From Luteimonas fraxinea (lineage in GTDB: Bacteria > Pseudomonadota > Gammaproteobacteria > Xanthomonadales > Xanthomonadaceae): a DNA stretch of 64,000 nt. The stretch lies in assembly GCF_021233355.1 (NCBI RefSeq), contig NZ_CP089507.1, positions 3,944,184 through 4,008,183 on the forward strand, read 5' to 3'. The notes under the pieces are model-generated. The model searched no databases, was not told the DNA's origin, and worked only from the letters and a program-made list of their open reading frames with translations. Each line of letters opens with the position of its first letter. The stretch's first letter is position 1. Position numbers and translations under genes: made by a program. This document shows positions 8,325-17,462 of the stretch, in pieces.

Positions 8325-9757
8325 CTCACCAACGCGCCGCAAGTTCTATCCCCGCACTGTATGAAGAAGTCCGCGAACTCTATCTCGCAGACACCCGCCC
8401 TTGGGTACTTGGCTTTAGCGGCGGCAAGGACTCGACGTGTGCCCTGCAAGTGGTTTGGACTGCGCTTGCAGCCCTTCCGCCTGAGCAGCGCGCAAAGCCG
8501 GTCTATGTGATCAGCTCCGATACGCTGGTCGAGACGCCCGTCATCGTGAACTACATCGATGCGACGCTTGAGCGTATCAATGACGCAGCGATCGCCCAGG
8601 GCATGCCGTTTCGCACCCACAAGGTCGTGCCGCGGATCGATCGCAGCTTCTGGGTCAACATGATCGGACGAGGCTACCCTGCCCCGTCGCGGCGTTTTCG
8701 CTGGTGCACTGAGCGACTCAAAATCGAGCCAGCGAACGAATTCATTCTCGATCGTGTAGCGGAGTTTGGTGAGGTCATCATGGTGCTCGGCGTGCGTTCT
8801 GCCGAGAGCGCTACGCGCGCCCAAGTGATGTCGTTCCACAAGATTAAGGGCTCGCGCCTCTCGCGCCATTCCTCACTCAATAATGCCTTCGTCTACTCGC
8901 CGATCGAGGCGTTCAGCACCGACGAGGTCTGGTCGTATCTGCTGCAAAACCAATCGCCTTGGGGCAATGACAATCGCGACCTAGTGGCGATGTATCGGAA
9001 TGCCCAGGCCGGCGAGTGTCCGCTCGTGGTCGACAAGACCACACCAAGCTGCGGCAATTCGCGGTTTGGCTGCTGGGTCTGCACTGTGGTGACCAAGGAC
9101 AAGGCGATGGAAGCGATGATCGACTCCGGCCAGGACTGGATGACGCCGCTCCTCGACTACCGCGACATGCTGGCTGCGACGCAGGATCCCGCAAAAAAGC
9201 GGGAAGTGCGCGACTTCCGTCGCCGCACGGGGCAAGTGTCGTTCAAGGCCGAGTCCGACGACGTGATCCCGGGCCCCTACACCATGGAGTTCTGCCGCAA
9301 GCTCCTCCGGGAGCTCTTGGAGGCGCAAAAGCAGGTGCAGGCCGACGCCCCGCCTGGCGAAGCCACTCAGCTCATTCACGAGACCGAGTTGCACGCGATC
9401 CGCAACATCTGGCGGACCGAGCGCGGCGACTGGCAGGACTCGATGCCCGCGATTGTGCGCGACGCACTCGGCGTCGAACTCGACTGGGTCGTCGACGATG
9501 CGGCGCACTACTCGCATGCCGATGGCCTGCTGCTCGAAAAGATATGCGCCGAGAACGACGTGCCAATGGAGCTCGTCGTGCGGCTTTTGGATATCGAGCG
9601 CTCTACTTATGGCATGAAGCGGCGCCACGCTGTGCATCACCGGATTGAAGACGCGCTTTCCGAGGAGTGGCGCCCGCTCGAAGAGGTGGTGTCCGAGCGT
9701 CGCAGCACGCTTGACATCACGATGATTCCATCCGCGCCCCCTGCCGAAGTCGACTGA
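8321..9757 (+). CDS. dndC: DNA phosphorothioation protein DndC, ATP pyrophosphatase/Fe-S enzyme
   Basis: A 478-residue member of the PAPS-reductase-like adenine nucleotide alpha-hydrolase family. The PP-loop SGGKDS is at residues 33-38. Cysteines at 129, 233, 244, 251 and 254 provide the [4Fe-4S] ligands, the last group in the context SCGNSRFGCWVC. DndC activates the DNA backbone and receives sulfur from the cysteine desulfurase. It overlaps dndB by 4 bp and dndD by 1 bp, so translation is probably coupled. No truncation or frameshift. Confidence 0.95.
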   Translation: MTHQRAASSIPALYEEVRELYLADTRPWVLGFSGGKDSTCALQVVWTALAALPPEQRAKPVYVISSDTLVETPVIVNYIDATLERINDAAIAQGMPFRTHKVVPRIDRSFWVNMIGRGYPAPSRRFRWCTERLKIEPANEFILDRVAEFGEVIMVLGVRSAESATRAQVMSFHKIKGSRLSRHSSLNNAFVYSPIEAFSTDEVWSYLLQNQSPWGNDNRDLVAMYRNAQAGECPLVVDKTTPSCGNSRFGCWVCTVVTKDKAMEAMIDSGQDWMTPLLDYRDMLAATQDPAKKREVRDFRRRTGQVSFKAESDDVIPGPYTMEFCRKLLRELLEAQKQVQADAPPGEATQLIHETELHAIRNIWRTERGDWQDSMPAIVRDALGVELDWVVDDAAHYSHADGLLLEKICAENDVPMELVVRLLDIERSTYGMKRRHAVHHRIEDALSEEWRPLEEVVSERRSTLDITMIPSAPPAEVD

Positions 9758-11745
9758 TGCTGATTCGTAACATTGTTTTGGAAGATTTCGGTCTCTACGC
9801 AGGCAGGCAAGTGATCGACGTCCAGCCGACGCGCGGCGCGCGAAAGGCGCGCCCGATCATCTTGGTAGGCGGCAAGAACGGCGCGGGCAAGACGAGTCTG
9901 CTCGAAGCCGTGCGTTTGACGCTCTATGGAAAGCTCGCGCTTGGCGAGCGCACGTCCCAATCTGCTTATGAGGACTATCTGCGCTCGCGCGTGCATACGG
10001 GCCCGAGCGCAGGCGGCCTTGGCCGAGCATCGGTTGGGATCGAGTTCGAATTCGCTGAATCGGGCGTGGTGCACATCTACGAGGTCTCCCGCGCCTGGAC
10101 GGTGCGGGGCAATGTCGTGCAAGAGAGCATGGACTTGCGCAAGAACGGGGAGACCGTGACGGTAGTGCCTCGGAATGAGTGGCAGAACTTCCTCCACGAG
10201 CTTTTGCCCGTCGGCGTCTCTCAGCTCTTCTTCTTCGACGGCGAGAAGATCACTGAGATCGCCGAAGACTCCACCGATGGCCACCAGCTCAGTGCCGCGA
10301 TCCGCAGTCTTCTGGGCATCGATCTTGTGGGGCGTCTGCGCACCGACCTTGGCCTCTACCTCTCTCGAAATCAACGCAGTGATGTAGGTTCAAATCAGGA
10401 GCTGGAAACGATCCTCGCCGAGCGCGACAAGATCGACGAAGAAGTGCGCAGCCTGAGCGACCAGCGCGCAGACCTGCAAACCCAGCTCGACGGTCAGCGC
10501 CGCGAATCAGCAAAGGCGCAGCAGCGCTTCACTGTGGGCGGCGGCGAAGTCGCGCTGAGGCGCTCAAGCTTGACGGCCGAGCGTAGCGCGCTCGATCACG
10601 AGCGCACCACCCTGCTCGCGCAGTTCAAGGAAGGCTCGTCAGGCCTCTGGCCGTGGCTCGTGGCGCCCACGTTGGTTGCGCGCCTACAGCTCGCGCTCGC
10701 GAAAGCTGGCGCAGCGGATCAGGACGCAGCTTCACGCCTGCAGAAGCGCTTCAACGCATGGCAGAAGAAAGCCGACGCCGCAACACAGCGCCGCTGGACG
10801 CAAGAGCACAAAGACGATTTCCAGGCGCTGCTCGAGGCCACCTTCAAGGCGTCCGACGCGCCGGCCGCCCCGCGCGCGCTCACCGCCGTGGGGAACGCCA
10901 CCCAGATACTGACGCAGGCAAGCGCGCAGCAATCCATCGTGCAAGGCTTCGCCGAGCGCCTGCGCACGCTCGAGGAGCGTATTGGAGAGATCGACACGTC
11001 CCTTGCGCGCGTGGACGAGACGACTGCGAGCTATCTGCTTGATGAGCTTCGGGGCGCGGAGCAATCCTACGGACAGACGCAGGGCCGTCTGAAAGTACTG
11101 CAGGAGTCGCTCGATGCGCTGCACTACAGGCGCGCGACGCTCGACAAGTCACGCGAGAAGCTCCTGATCAGCCAAGCAGAAGATCGGCGAGGCACGCGTC
11201 AGACCGAGCTCGCGAGCCGCATCGCCGCCTCGCTCGCGGCTTACGAGACCGCATTGATCGCCAGCAAAGTGCGCGCCTTGGAAGTCGCATTCGTCGATTG
11301 CTTCAATCGTCTGGCGCGCAAGGGCGACCTGGTGCGGGAAGTTCGCATCAGCGCTGACAATTTCCAGGCGACCCTGATTGGCAAGGATGGTGCCGAGATC
11401 CCACGCGTGCGCCTGTCCGCTGGCGAAAAGCAGGTCTTCGCAATCGCCATTCTCTGGGCGCTGGCCAAGACCAGCGGGCGTTCGCTGCCGGTCATCATCG
11501 ACACGCCGCTCGCGCGTCTAGATAGTGATCACCGCGCAGCAATCTTGGAGCGCTATCTACCCGAAGTGAGTCATCAGGTCGTCGTGCTCTCCACCGACAC
11601 TGAAGTAGATGTGGACATGGTGGGACAGCTTTCGGACTTCGTCGCCCAGACCCATCACCTCCAATATCTGCCGGACGAGCGCCGCACAGCGGTGGCGACT
11701 GGCTACTTCAAAAGCCGGAAGGGAGCATCCAGTGCACTACTCTAA
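9757..11745 (+). CDS. dndD: DNA sulfur modification ATPase DndD (SMC/Rad50-like)
   Basis: A 662-residue ABC/SMC-type ATPase. Walker A is GGKNGAGKTS (residues 38-47), FFFDGEKI follows in the first lobe, and a central coiled-coil rich in Glu, Arg and Gln (about residues 200-480) separates the lobes. The signature LSAGEKQ is at 553-559 and Walker B VIIDTPLARLD starts at 579. DndD is thought to drive the DNA nicking or opening needed for sulfur exchange. The length is usual for the family. Its last 14 bp overlap dndE. Confidence 0.95.
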   Translation: MLIRNIVLEDFGLYAGRQVIDVQPTRGARKARPIILVGGKNGAGKTSLLEAVRLTLYGKLALGERTSQSAYEDYLRSRVHTGPSAGGLGRASVGIEFEFAESGVVHIYEVSRAWTVRGNVVQESMDLRKNGETVTVVPRNEWQNFLHELLPVGVSQLFFFDGEKITEIAEDSTDGHQLSAAIRSLLGIDLVGRLRTDLGLYLSRNQRSDVGSNQELETILAERDKIDEEVRSLSDQRADLQTQLDGQRRESAKAQQRFTVGGGEVALRRSSLTAERSALDHERTTLLAQFKEGSSGLWPWLVAPTLVARLQLALAKAGAADQDAASRLQKRFNAWQKKADAATQRRWTQEHKDDFQALLEATFKASDAPAAPRALTAVGNATQILTQASAQQSIVQGFAERLRTLEERIGEIDTSLARVDETTASYLLDELRGAEQSYGQTQGRLKVLQESLDALHYRRATLDKSREKLLISQAEDRRGTRQTELASRIAASLAAYETALIASKVRALEVAFVDCFNRLARKGDLVREVRISADNFQATLIGKDGAEIPRVRLSAGEKQVFAIAILWALAKTSGRSLPVIIDTPLARLDSDHRAAILERYLPEVSHQVVVLSTDTEVDVDMVGQLSDFVAQTHHLQYLPDERRTAVATGYFKSRKGASSALL

Positions 11746-12103
11746 GCTCCGCATTTCTTCAGACGCGACCAGCAAGCTGCGTGCAATGCGCCAGCGGATG
11801 CGGATCACGCCAAACCTTCTGTGCCGCTATGCGCTGATGAGTTCTCTCGAAGACGGACCGATTGGCAATGCACCACTGCCCGATGAAGATGGGCAAGAGT
11901 TCAACGCGTCGACGCTCACGGGTGAGCAAACTCAACTCTTTCTCGCGGCTATCTCTGTCGTAGAAGAAGAGACGAGCAACAAGACGCCGTCCAATGCGCG
12001 CGTATTGGAGCTCCTGCGCTGCCACATTCACCGTGGCATCGGCTCGCTGTCCGTTCGCCTTCGCTCACCCGCAGATCTCTTCTTGCGCAAGGCTGATCGC
12101 TAA
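11732..12103 (+). CDS. dndE: DNA sulfur modification protein DndE
   Basis: A 123-residue protein starting at a GTG (position 11732), with the ribosome site GAAGGGAG 7 bp upstream inside dndD. The start matches the family N-terminus (HYSKLRISSDATSKLRAMRQR), and the length is normal for DndE, which forms a tetramer binding nicked duplex DNA. The C-terminus has GIGSLSVRLRSPADLF, resembling the conserved end of the family. Its stop TAA shares its last base with the ATG of the cysteine desulfurase gene. Confidence 0.9.
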   Translation: MHYSKLRISSDATSKLRAMRQRMRITPNLLCRYALMSSLEDGPIGNAPLPDEDGQEFNASTLTGEQTQLFLAAISVVEEETSNKTPSNARVLELLRCHIHRGIGSLSVRLRSPADLFLRKADR

Positions 12104-13263
12104 TGAGCGCTCCGCGCCCGCTCTACCTCGATCACAACGCAACGACGCCGATTGACCCGCGCGTGCTGAGCGCGATGCTCCCCTATTTCTCGGAGCAGTT
12201 TGGCAACCCGTCAAGTACCGAACACGTCTACGGAATCGAGGCCGCTGGCGCAGTAGAAACTGCGCGCGAGCAGGTCGCAAAAACGCTTGGCGCATCGGCC
12301 GGCGAGATAATTTTTACGGGGTCATGCACCGAAGCCGACAACCTCGCGATCGTGGGATCGGTGCGCGCGGCCGGAGGGCCGCGCCGGCTGATCACCAGCG
12401 CGATCGAGCATCCAGCGGTGCTCGAGTCGTTTCGCCTTCTGGAGAACGAGGGGCATCAGGTTCTGTATCTCGGGGTGGACGAGACAGGACGCGTGCGGCT
12501 TGACGAGCTCGAAAGTGCGCTGCGCGACACGACGTTCTTGGTCTCGATCATGGGCGCCAACAATGAGGTCGGCACGCTCCAGCCACTGACCGAGATCTCA
12601 GCACTCTGCGCCGCGGGCGGCGCACTGCTGCACTCCGACATCGCTCAAATGCCAGCGTATTGCGATGTGAGCGTAGACGCTCTGGGGCTGGATATGGCCA
12701 GCCTGTCAGGCCACAAGATATACGGCCCCAAGGGCGTAGGCGCCCTATATGTGCGCAGGCGTCGCCCGCGCACGAAGCTTTCTCCGCTCACTTGGGGTGG
12801 TGGCCACGAGAAAGGCTTGCGAAGCGCCACGCTCAACACTCCGCTGATTGTCGGATTTGGCGAGGCGATGGCGCTGTGCGCGAAGGAATGGCGGACTACA
12901 GCAAATCATACGTCGCAAATCACCGCGCAGATCCGTGACAACCTCACCGGAGCGCTGGACGGCGTGGAGGTCAACGGTTACGCCGAGCGCTTGCCGAACA
13001 ACCTCTCGCTTTCCATCGCAGGCGTCGAGCCGCTCGCACTTATCCGAGCCATGCGGAACATCGTTGCCTTTTCAGCATCGAGCGCCTGCTCCACTGATGC
13101 AGTCAAGACCTCACATGTCCTTCAAGCAATGTTCGGAGACATTCCGCGTGCGCAGCGGGCGTTTCGCTTCTCACCCGGCAAGAGCACGCCGACCGAGGGA
13201 ATCGCACCCGTGGTCGAGCGAATCCTAGAAAGCGTCCAAACGCTCCGGGCGATCAGCGGGTAG
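12103..13263 (+). CDS. dndA: Cysteine desulfurase DndA (IscS/NifS-type)
   Basis: A 386-residue PLP enzyme with the N-terminal YLDHNATTP signature. The PLP-binding lysine is K205 in SGHKIYGPKG, and the catalytic cysteine C329 is in SASSACST. It supplies the persulfide sulfur to DndC. Here it is the last gene of the operon (B-C-D-E-A) rather than divergent or replaced by a chromosomal iscS, so the unit is self-sufficient for modification. It converges with the ParB-like gene, the two stops being only 14 bp apart with no obvious terminator between. Confidence 0.93.
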   Translation: MSAPRPLYLDHNATTPIDPRVLSAMLPYFSEQFGNPSSTEHVYGIEAAGAVETAREQVAKTLGASAGEIIFTGSCTEADNLAIVGSVRAAGGPRRLITSAIEHPAVLESFRLLENEGHQVLYLGVDETGRVRLDELESALRDTTFLVSIMGANNEVGTLQPLTEISALCAAGGALLHSDIAQMPAYCDVSVDALGLDMASLSGHKIYGPKGVGALYVRRRRPRTKLSPLTWGGGHEKGLRSATLNTPLIVGFGEAMALCAKEWRTTANHTSQITAQIRDNLTGALDGVEVNGYAERLPNNLSLSIAGVEPLALIRAMRNIVAFSASSACSTDAVKTSHVLQAMFGDIPRAQRAFRFSPGKSTPTEGIAPVVERILESVQTLRAISG

Positions 13264-13277
13264 CTAAGCGTCAATCC

Positions 13278-14411
13278 TCAGCGTTGCCCCGCATCAATCT
13301 TCTCAATGACGCCTTCCACCAGCCCAATGCGATCGGAAATCACCTGTTCGAGCTTCCGGAGATAGCGAAGAAATTCGTCAGGATCATCTGCAATCGCGGA
13401 CTGCGGTAGCTTCCCCAGCATTTCCTCGGTCGCGCGCATCGCTTTGCGCCAGTCTTGGCCCTTATCAGCGCTCTCGCCGGCCTTTGCGCGCGCCGCCTGC
13501 ACCGTCAGGGTAAAGGCGTCGATCTCAGAGAGCAGGCTCTCCTGCCTGTTCTCCACCAGGTAAGCGACATCTTTCAGTTGGCGAGGTTCGTGGATGCGCC
13601 GCTGCCCATCATGCTCATCGCAAGGCGAGATCCACGAATACAGACGCCGAAGGCTATCCACATTCTCAAACGCCTTGTTCGACTCGCTCCACCCAAGCCA
13701 ATTCTTGAGCGTGGTGCTTTTCAGCACCTCGTTGAAGAGTGAAAAGTGATCGTTGCGCGCACGCTCTCGATACTCCTCATCCTTGCTCATCTGCCGGAGA
13801 GCATGGTGCGTGCGGTAGAGACGGCCGACCTCAACCGCCGACATCCCGAACTGCTGCGCCGCCTTGGAGATTGAACTGCCATGCAAATCGATTTGATCAG
13901 CAACGAGCTTGGCGCGCTGCGCGGGCGCCCACGTCTTGATGCCGCTGATATGGCGGATACCCTGAAATACCCAAGAGATGTCGCCCGGCTCATTCCCTTC
14001 GTAAACCATTACCTCAATCTTCCCGGTGCGCTCCACGAAGCGGCGCAACACGGCCTCGTCAACCGCATCAGGCGAGCTCACGCGCCCTCCTTGAATGTCG
14101 GCCCTCAGCTTCGTTAGCGCCCGGAAGCGCCGATTGCCTTCGACAATGATGAACCCGCCTGTCGTCGTCCTGAGCGGCCGTACGACGATGCGGTCAAGCA
14201 GCAAAAACCCGTTTTGGAGCATCCCGTTATATAGATCCTGCACGCCAAACGGGTCGATCTCCGTCCCCGTGCGCCGCTGAACCGCCTCATGGGAGACCCT
14301 CTCCTCCGCAACCGGATGTTTGGTCGCTTCACTCCAAAACCGAGGATTGTTTGGGTCCAAGTAGATCTGATCGACCGCGAGCACCTTGGCCTTCAATTCT
14401 TCGATCAGCAT
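13278..14411 (-). CDS. ParB/Srx-like protein of the dnd-linked operon, unknown function
   Basis: A 377-residue protein. An N-terminal ParB-like fold is indicated by LDPNNPRFW (residues 18-26), the segment GFLLLDRIVVRPL and the nucleotide-binding-like motif EGNRRFRAL (91-99). A helical part resembles the ParB HTH (SISKAAQQFGMSAVEVGRLYR). The C-terminus (about 300-377) is alpha-helical. It is the last gene of the minus-strand operon GIY-YIG, DGQHR, ParB-like, 4 bp after the DGQHR gene. It is too far from plasmid ParB to suggest partitioning. A DNA-binding or CTPase-type role in phosphorothioation-linked defence is inferred only from position. Confidence 0.72.
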   Translation of the reverse strand: MLIEELKAKVLAVDQIYLDPNNPRFWSEATKHPVAEERVSHEAVQRRTGTEIDPFGVQDLYNGMLQNGFLLLDRIVVRPLRTTTGGFIIVEGNRRFRALTKLRADIQGGRVSSPDAVDEAVLRRFVERTGKIEVMVYEGNEPGDISWVFQGIRHISGIKTWAPAQRAKLVADQIDLHGSSISKAAQQFGMSAVEVGRLYRTHHALRQMSKDEEYRERARNDHFSLFNEVLKSTTLKNWLGWSESNKAFENVDSLRRLYSWISPCDEHDGQRRIHEPRQLKDVAYLVENRQESLLSEIDAFTLTVQAARAKAGESADKGQDWRKAMRATEEMLGKLPQSAIADDPDEFLRYLRKLEQVISDRIGLVEGVIEKIDAGQR

Positions 14412-14415
14412 TTGC

Positions 14416-15687
14416 TCAGGACCTCCCGGGCGGTTTGGGCAGCCGGCGCGGAAGCTTCAATGCCTCGTCCCCTGTCGCCAGGCGGTAGCGTTCAAGCAAT
14501 GCGTCATCCTTCACATCGGTAAGCCCGACCATGTAGTCCAGGAGATCTCGCGCGAGTTTGCGCCCCGCGAGCACCATGGTCCGCTTTTCTGGATTCCAGA
14601 TAATGTCTCGGTAGGGCCTCGCCGAAAGTTCAGTCGGAACGTTTTTGAGTGCATCAATCGCTTGGAACAGCGTGAGGCCATGGCGCGTGGCGTAGCTGAT
14701 TGCGAGGCGCGTGAAGATCTCGAGTCCGGCGGGTCGAAAGAGAAGATGCCCTCCACTACTACTTCGGTATTTATGCGTAATCGCGGCCTCGTTGTCCTTC
14801 GCAGAGAAAAGCTCTTTCACCGGCGCAAACGCCTTCGCAAGCGACCCGAAGAACTTCACCGCATAAGCTTCAAGATCATCTAGACGAACATCTGACGGGC
14901 GATAAAAGCGCAGGCTCTCGTCCTTCTTGAGCTCATCTTTGAACTTGAAAACAAGCTTCAAGATGTCGTAGAGATTCACGATGTTCGTCAGTGCAATCCG
15001 GTTTGTGACCGGAAGCGACGTGCTTGAAGATACGAGGATCTTGGGTTCTTTAAACCATAGGTGGGACTCAACCAATCGCCGGGCGATGATGGCCATGGAG
15101 TCGTCCTCATCCAGTGCAATGATGTCCGCCTTCGCCACCGGCTTCGCGGTCTTGTTAAGCGTTGTAAAAAGACGCCTTGTGCGCTCTCGCTCCTTCTCAT
15201 TGTGTCCAATGAATATCACAGCCAGGCGCTCGCCTCCGAAATCAAAGCCGTCCCCAATTGCTTTCTTGATACCCGCCAACCGATGCTGGCCATCCACCGC
15301 GAAAATCTTTTCGTTGCCGCTGAGGCTCAGAAAGCCGAACGATTCAAGCGCCTGCGGGTCGGTCGCTTGCAACACTGCGGCGCTTGTCTCGGAATGAAGA
15401 TTCCCGACCTCAAGCCATTTCGGCTTCCCGCCGTAGGTCGCGAGCACGAGCGAGTTGAAAAAGCGTTGGGGGGTCTTTTCTAAGTAGCTACTCACACTCT
15501 TGGCTCGGCTGCCTTCCAAAGAGCGCTGAATGAGATCGGAGAGCGCTTTGCTTTCGTGGATGTGCGCCGCGTAATCAACACGTCTCGCTAGCTCAGCCGC
15601 AGGTATCAGGCACGAGTAGTAGATCCAGTCTCCCATTCCGCCTCTGAGCGCTGGTAAGAGAAGCATGTCTTTTGCTTTGGCTACCAT
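14416..15687 (-). CDS. DGQHR-domain protein (DndB-related) of the dnd-linked operon
   Basis: A 423-residue protein with DGQHR at residues 132-136 in FAVDGQHRLAGIKKAI. This is followed by LAVIFIGHNEKERERTRRLFTTLNK, the usual continuation of the family (compare VLFVDGG..SQQMFADLN in DndB). It is a distant paralogue of the DndB encoded 6 kb away. Its start overlaps the end of the GIY-YIG gene by 7 bp, and the ParB-like gene follows 4 bp downstream. Sensing or control of phosphorothioate modification is a reasonable inference; a nuclease partner role is equally open. Confidence 0.82.
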   Translation of the reverse strand: MVAKAKDMLLLPALRGGMGDWIYYSCLIPAAELARRVDYAAHIHESKALSDLIQRSLEGSRAKSVSSYLEKTPQRFFNSLVLATYGGKPKWLEVGNLHSETSAAVLQATDPQALESFGFLSLSGNEKIFAVDGQHRLAGIKKAIGDGFDFGGERLAVIFIGHNEKERERTRRLFTTLNKTAKPVAKADIIALDEDDSMAIIARRLVESHLWFKEPKILVSSSTSLPVTNRIALTNIVNLYDILKLVFKFKDELKKDESLRFYRPSDVRLDDLEAYAVKFFGSLAKAFAPVKELFSAKDNEAAITHKYRSSSGGHLLFRPAGLEIFTRLAISYATRHGLTLFQAIDALKNVPTELSARPYRDIIWNPEKRTMVLAGRKLARDLLDYMVGLTDVKDDALLERYRLATGDEALKLPRRLPKPPGRS

Positions 15688-16190
15688 GTTGCATCCCTTG
15701 CGTCGCGCACTGACGCGTCGATATCCGTCTTGTTGACAGGAGGCACGATTGCACTAAGGAAGCTACGCTCGATCTTGGCAAGACTCACACGCTTGTCTGG
15801 CACGGGCGCAAAATTGAAGAACAGGTCGTCCTTCCACTGGTCGAGCATTGCGCAGACTTTGACTCGTTTACTCATTCGCCTCGCATCTGCCAAATACTGC
15901 CCATAGCGAACCTGCAAGTCAGAACCCGAGCTGTCCCCAGTGATCCCCATGTAGAGGATGTAACCGTGCGTTGGCATGTCTGGACTGTCCATCAACACCG
16001 TAAACGCGTAGACGCCCCGCTCCTTGGGCACCGAAGACTTGTTTGCCTTCAGAAAACGCGTGCGCTGCCAGTTCAAGGACGCGCTTGATTTGAACGCGCG
16101 CCACTTCTTGATGTCGACGTAGAACTGCACATTGAACATCGCGAACTCGCCAGCCGCGAACACAATGTCGTGATAACGCCCTCTTGCCAA
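15681..16190 (-). CDS. GIY-YIG nuclease-like protein of the dnd-linked operon
   Basis: Up to 169 residues. The GIY-YIG fold is read from GVY (59-61), YILYMGITG with YMG (80-82) in place of YIG, a catalytic-type arginine R95 in LQVRYGQYL, glutamate E141 in LAKIERSFL and asparagine N153 in PPVNK. All positions expected for a catalytic centre are present. The ATG at 16139 (MFNVQFYV) is as likely as the one at 16190. It is the first gene of the operon with the DGQHR and ParB-like genes. An IS3 copy ends 76 bp upstream of the 16190 start and may have displaced the promoter. No known Dnd restriction protein has this architecture as far as I recall. Confidence 0.68.
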   Translation of the reverse strand: MARGRYHDIVFAAGEFAMFNVQFYVDIKKWRAFKSSASLNWQRTRFLKANKSSVPKERGVYAFTVLMDSPDMPTHGYILYMGITGDSSGSDLQVRYGQYLADARRMSKRVKVCAMLDQWKDDLFFNFAPVPDKRVSLAKIERSFLSAIVPPVNKTDIDASVRDARDATW

Positions 16191-16335
16191 GACCGCCCCC
16201 GGTGCTGCTTCCCTACGCCAATTCTCGGCACTTCTGAGGCAATCCTACACGTGGCGTCGCTCCACGGGTAATCCCCCCGCGCAATAGCTGACGTCAGAAG
16301 TGGAATTTTCTCGTACGCTTTCCCGAGGAGGTTCC

Positions 16336-16602
16336 ATGAAGAAGTCCCGCTTCACCGACAGCCAGATCATTGCCGTGCTCAAGCAGGCCGAGGCCGGCAC
16401 ACCGGTCCCTGAGCTGTGCCGCGAGCACGGCATCAGCTCGGCCACGTTCTACAAGTGGCGCAGCAAGTTCGGCGGCATGGAGGTGTCCATGGTGGTCCGC
16501 ATGAAGGAGCTGGAGGATGAAAACCGGCGACTCAAGAAGATGTACGCCGACGCCCAGCTCAGCGCCGACCTGTTGAAGGAGGCGATGTCAAAAAAATGGT
16601 GA
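16336..16602 (+). CDS. IS3 transposase OrfA
   Basis: An 88-residue HTH protein starting [10 protein letters not shown] after the ribosome site GAGGAGG. The HTH region ([19 protein letters not shown]) and the following leucine-zipper-like helix ([17 protein letters not shown]) are typical of IS407-group OrfA. It ends in a run of seven A, a likely programmed -1 frameshift site that would give an OrfAB fusion. Confidence 0.92.
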   Translation: MKKSRFTDSQIIAVLKQAEAGTPVPELCREHGISSATFYKWRSKFGGMEVSMVVRMKELEDENRRLKKMYADAQLSADLLKEAMSKKW

Positions 16603-17423
16603 GGCCATCTCAGCGCCGGGAGATGGCCCGATGCGCAGTTCAGGACGAACGCACCAGCATCCGGCATGCCTGCCAGACCTTCGGCGTCAGCGAGACCTGC
16701 TACCGCTACGAGGCAAAGGCCTGCGAGGAGAACGCCCACATCGCCGACTGGCTGGTCCGACTGACCACTGCGTACAAGGATTGGGGCTTTGGGCTGTGCT
16801 TCCTGCACCTGCGCAACGTCAAGGGCTTTGGCTGGAACCACAAGCGCGTCTACCGCATCTACCGGGAGCTGGAGTTGAATCTGCGGATCAAGCCGAAGAA
16901 GCGAATCGTGCGTGAGAAGCCCGAGCCGCTGTCGGTCCCCGAGTCGATCAACCAGGTCTGGTCGATGGACTTCATGCACGACCAGCTCAGCGATGGCCGC
17001 AGCTTCAGGCTGTTCAACGTGCTGGACGACTTCAACCGCGAGGGCCTCGGGATCGAGGTGGATCTGTCGTTGCCCGCGGCGCGTGTGATCCGGTCTCTGG
17101 AGCAGATCATCGAGTGGCGCGGCAAGCCCAATTCAATCCGCTGCGACAATGGTCCGGAGTACATCAGTGGCGCTCTGCTGAGCTGGGCCGAGCGCCAAGG
17201 CATCAAGATCGAGCATATCCAACCGGGCAAGCCACAACAGAACGCCTACATCGAACGCTACAACCGCACTGTTCGTTACGGCTCGCTCGCACGAACCCTG
17301 TTCGACACCATCGACCAGGTGCAGGACAAGGCCACGCGCTGGCTATGGACGTACAACCACGAGCGCCCGAACATGGCGCTTGGTGGCATCACCCCGATGC
17401 AGAAGCTAGCGATAGCTGCATAG
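16596..17423 (+). CDS. IS3 transposase OrfB (DDE integrase core)
   Basis: 275 residues including the HTH_21-like N-terminus. The DDE residues are visible: D in WSMDFMHD, D in IRCDNGPEY and E in QNAYIERYN. The C-terminal [14 protein letters not shown] is the family end. It overlaps orfA by 7 bp at the A7 slippery run. The frame is intact, so the element may still be active. Confidence 0.92.
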   Translation: MVRPSQRREMARCAVQDERTSIRHACQTFGVSETCYRYEAKACEENAHIADWLVRLTTAYKDWGFGLCFLHLRNVKGFGWNHKRVYRIYRELELNLRIKPKKRIVREKPEPLSVPESINQVWSMDFMHDQLSDGRSFRLFNVLDDFNREGLGIEVDLSLPAARVIRSLEQIIEWRGKPNSIRCDNGPEYISGALLSWAERQGIKIEHIQPGKPQQNAYIERYNRTVRYGSLARTLFDTIDQVQDKATRWLWTYNHERPNMALGGITPMQKLAIAA

Positions 17424-17462
17424 CTCCACTTTTGGCGACTGCTAAAAATGGGGGGATTACCC

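Larger units (their letters stand above)
16266..17462 (+). mobile_element. IS3-family insertion sequence (IS407-like), intact
   Basis: A 1197-bp element bounded by 13-bp terminal inverted repeats, GGGTAATCCCCCC at 16266-16278 and its complement at 17450-17462. Further partial matches such as AAGTGGA lie inside the ends. It contains overlapping orfA and orfB. Flanks read CCAC on the left and ACGC on the right, so I see no clean target duplication. It lies between the GIY-YIG operon and the PIN gene. Confidence 0.88.
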
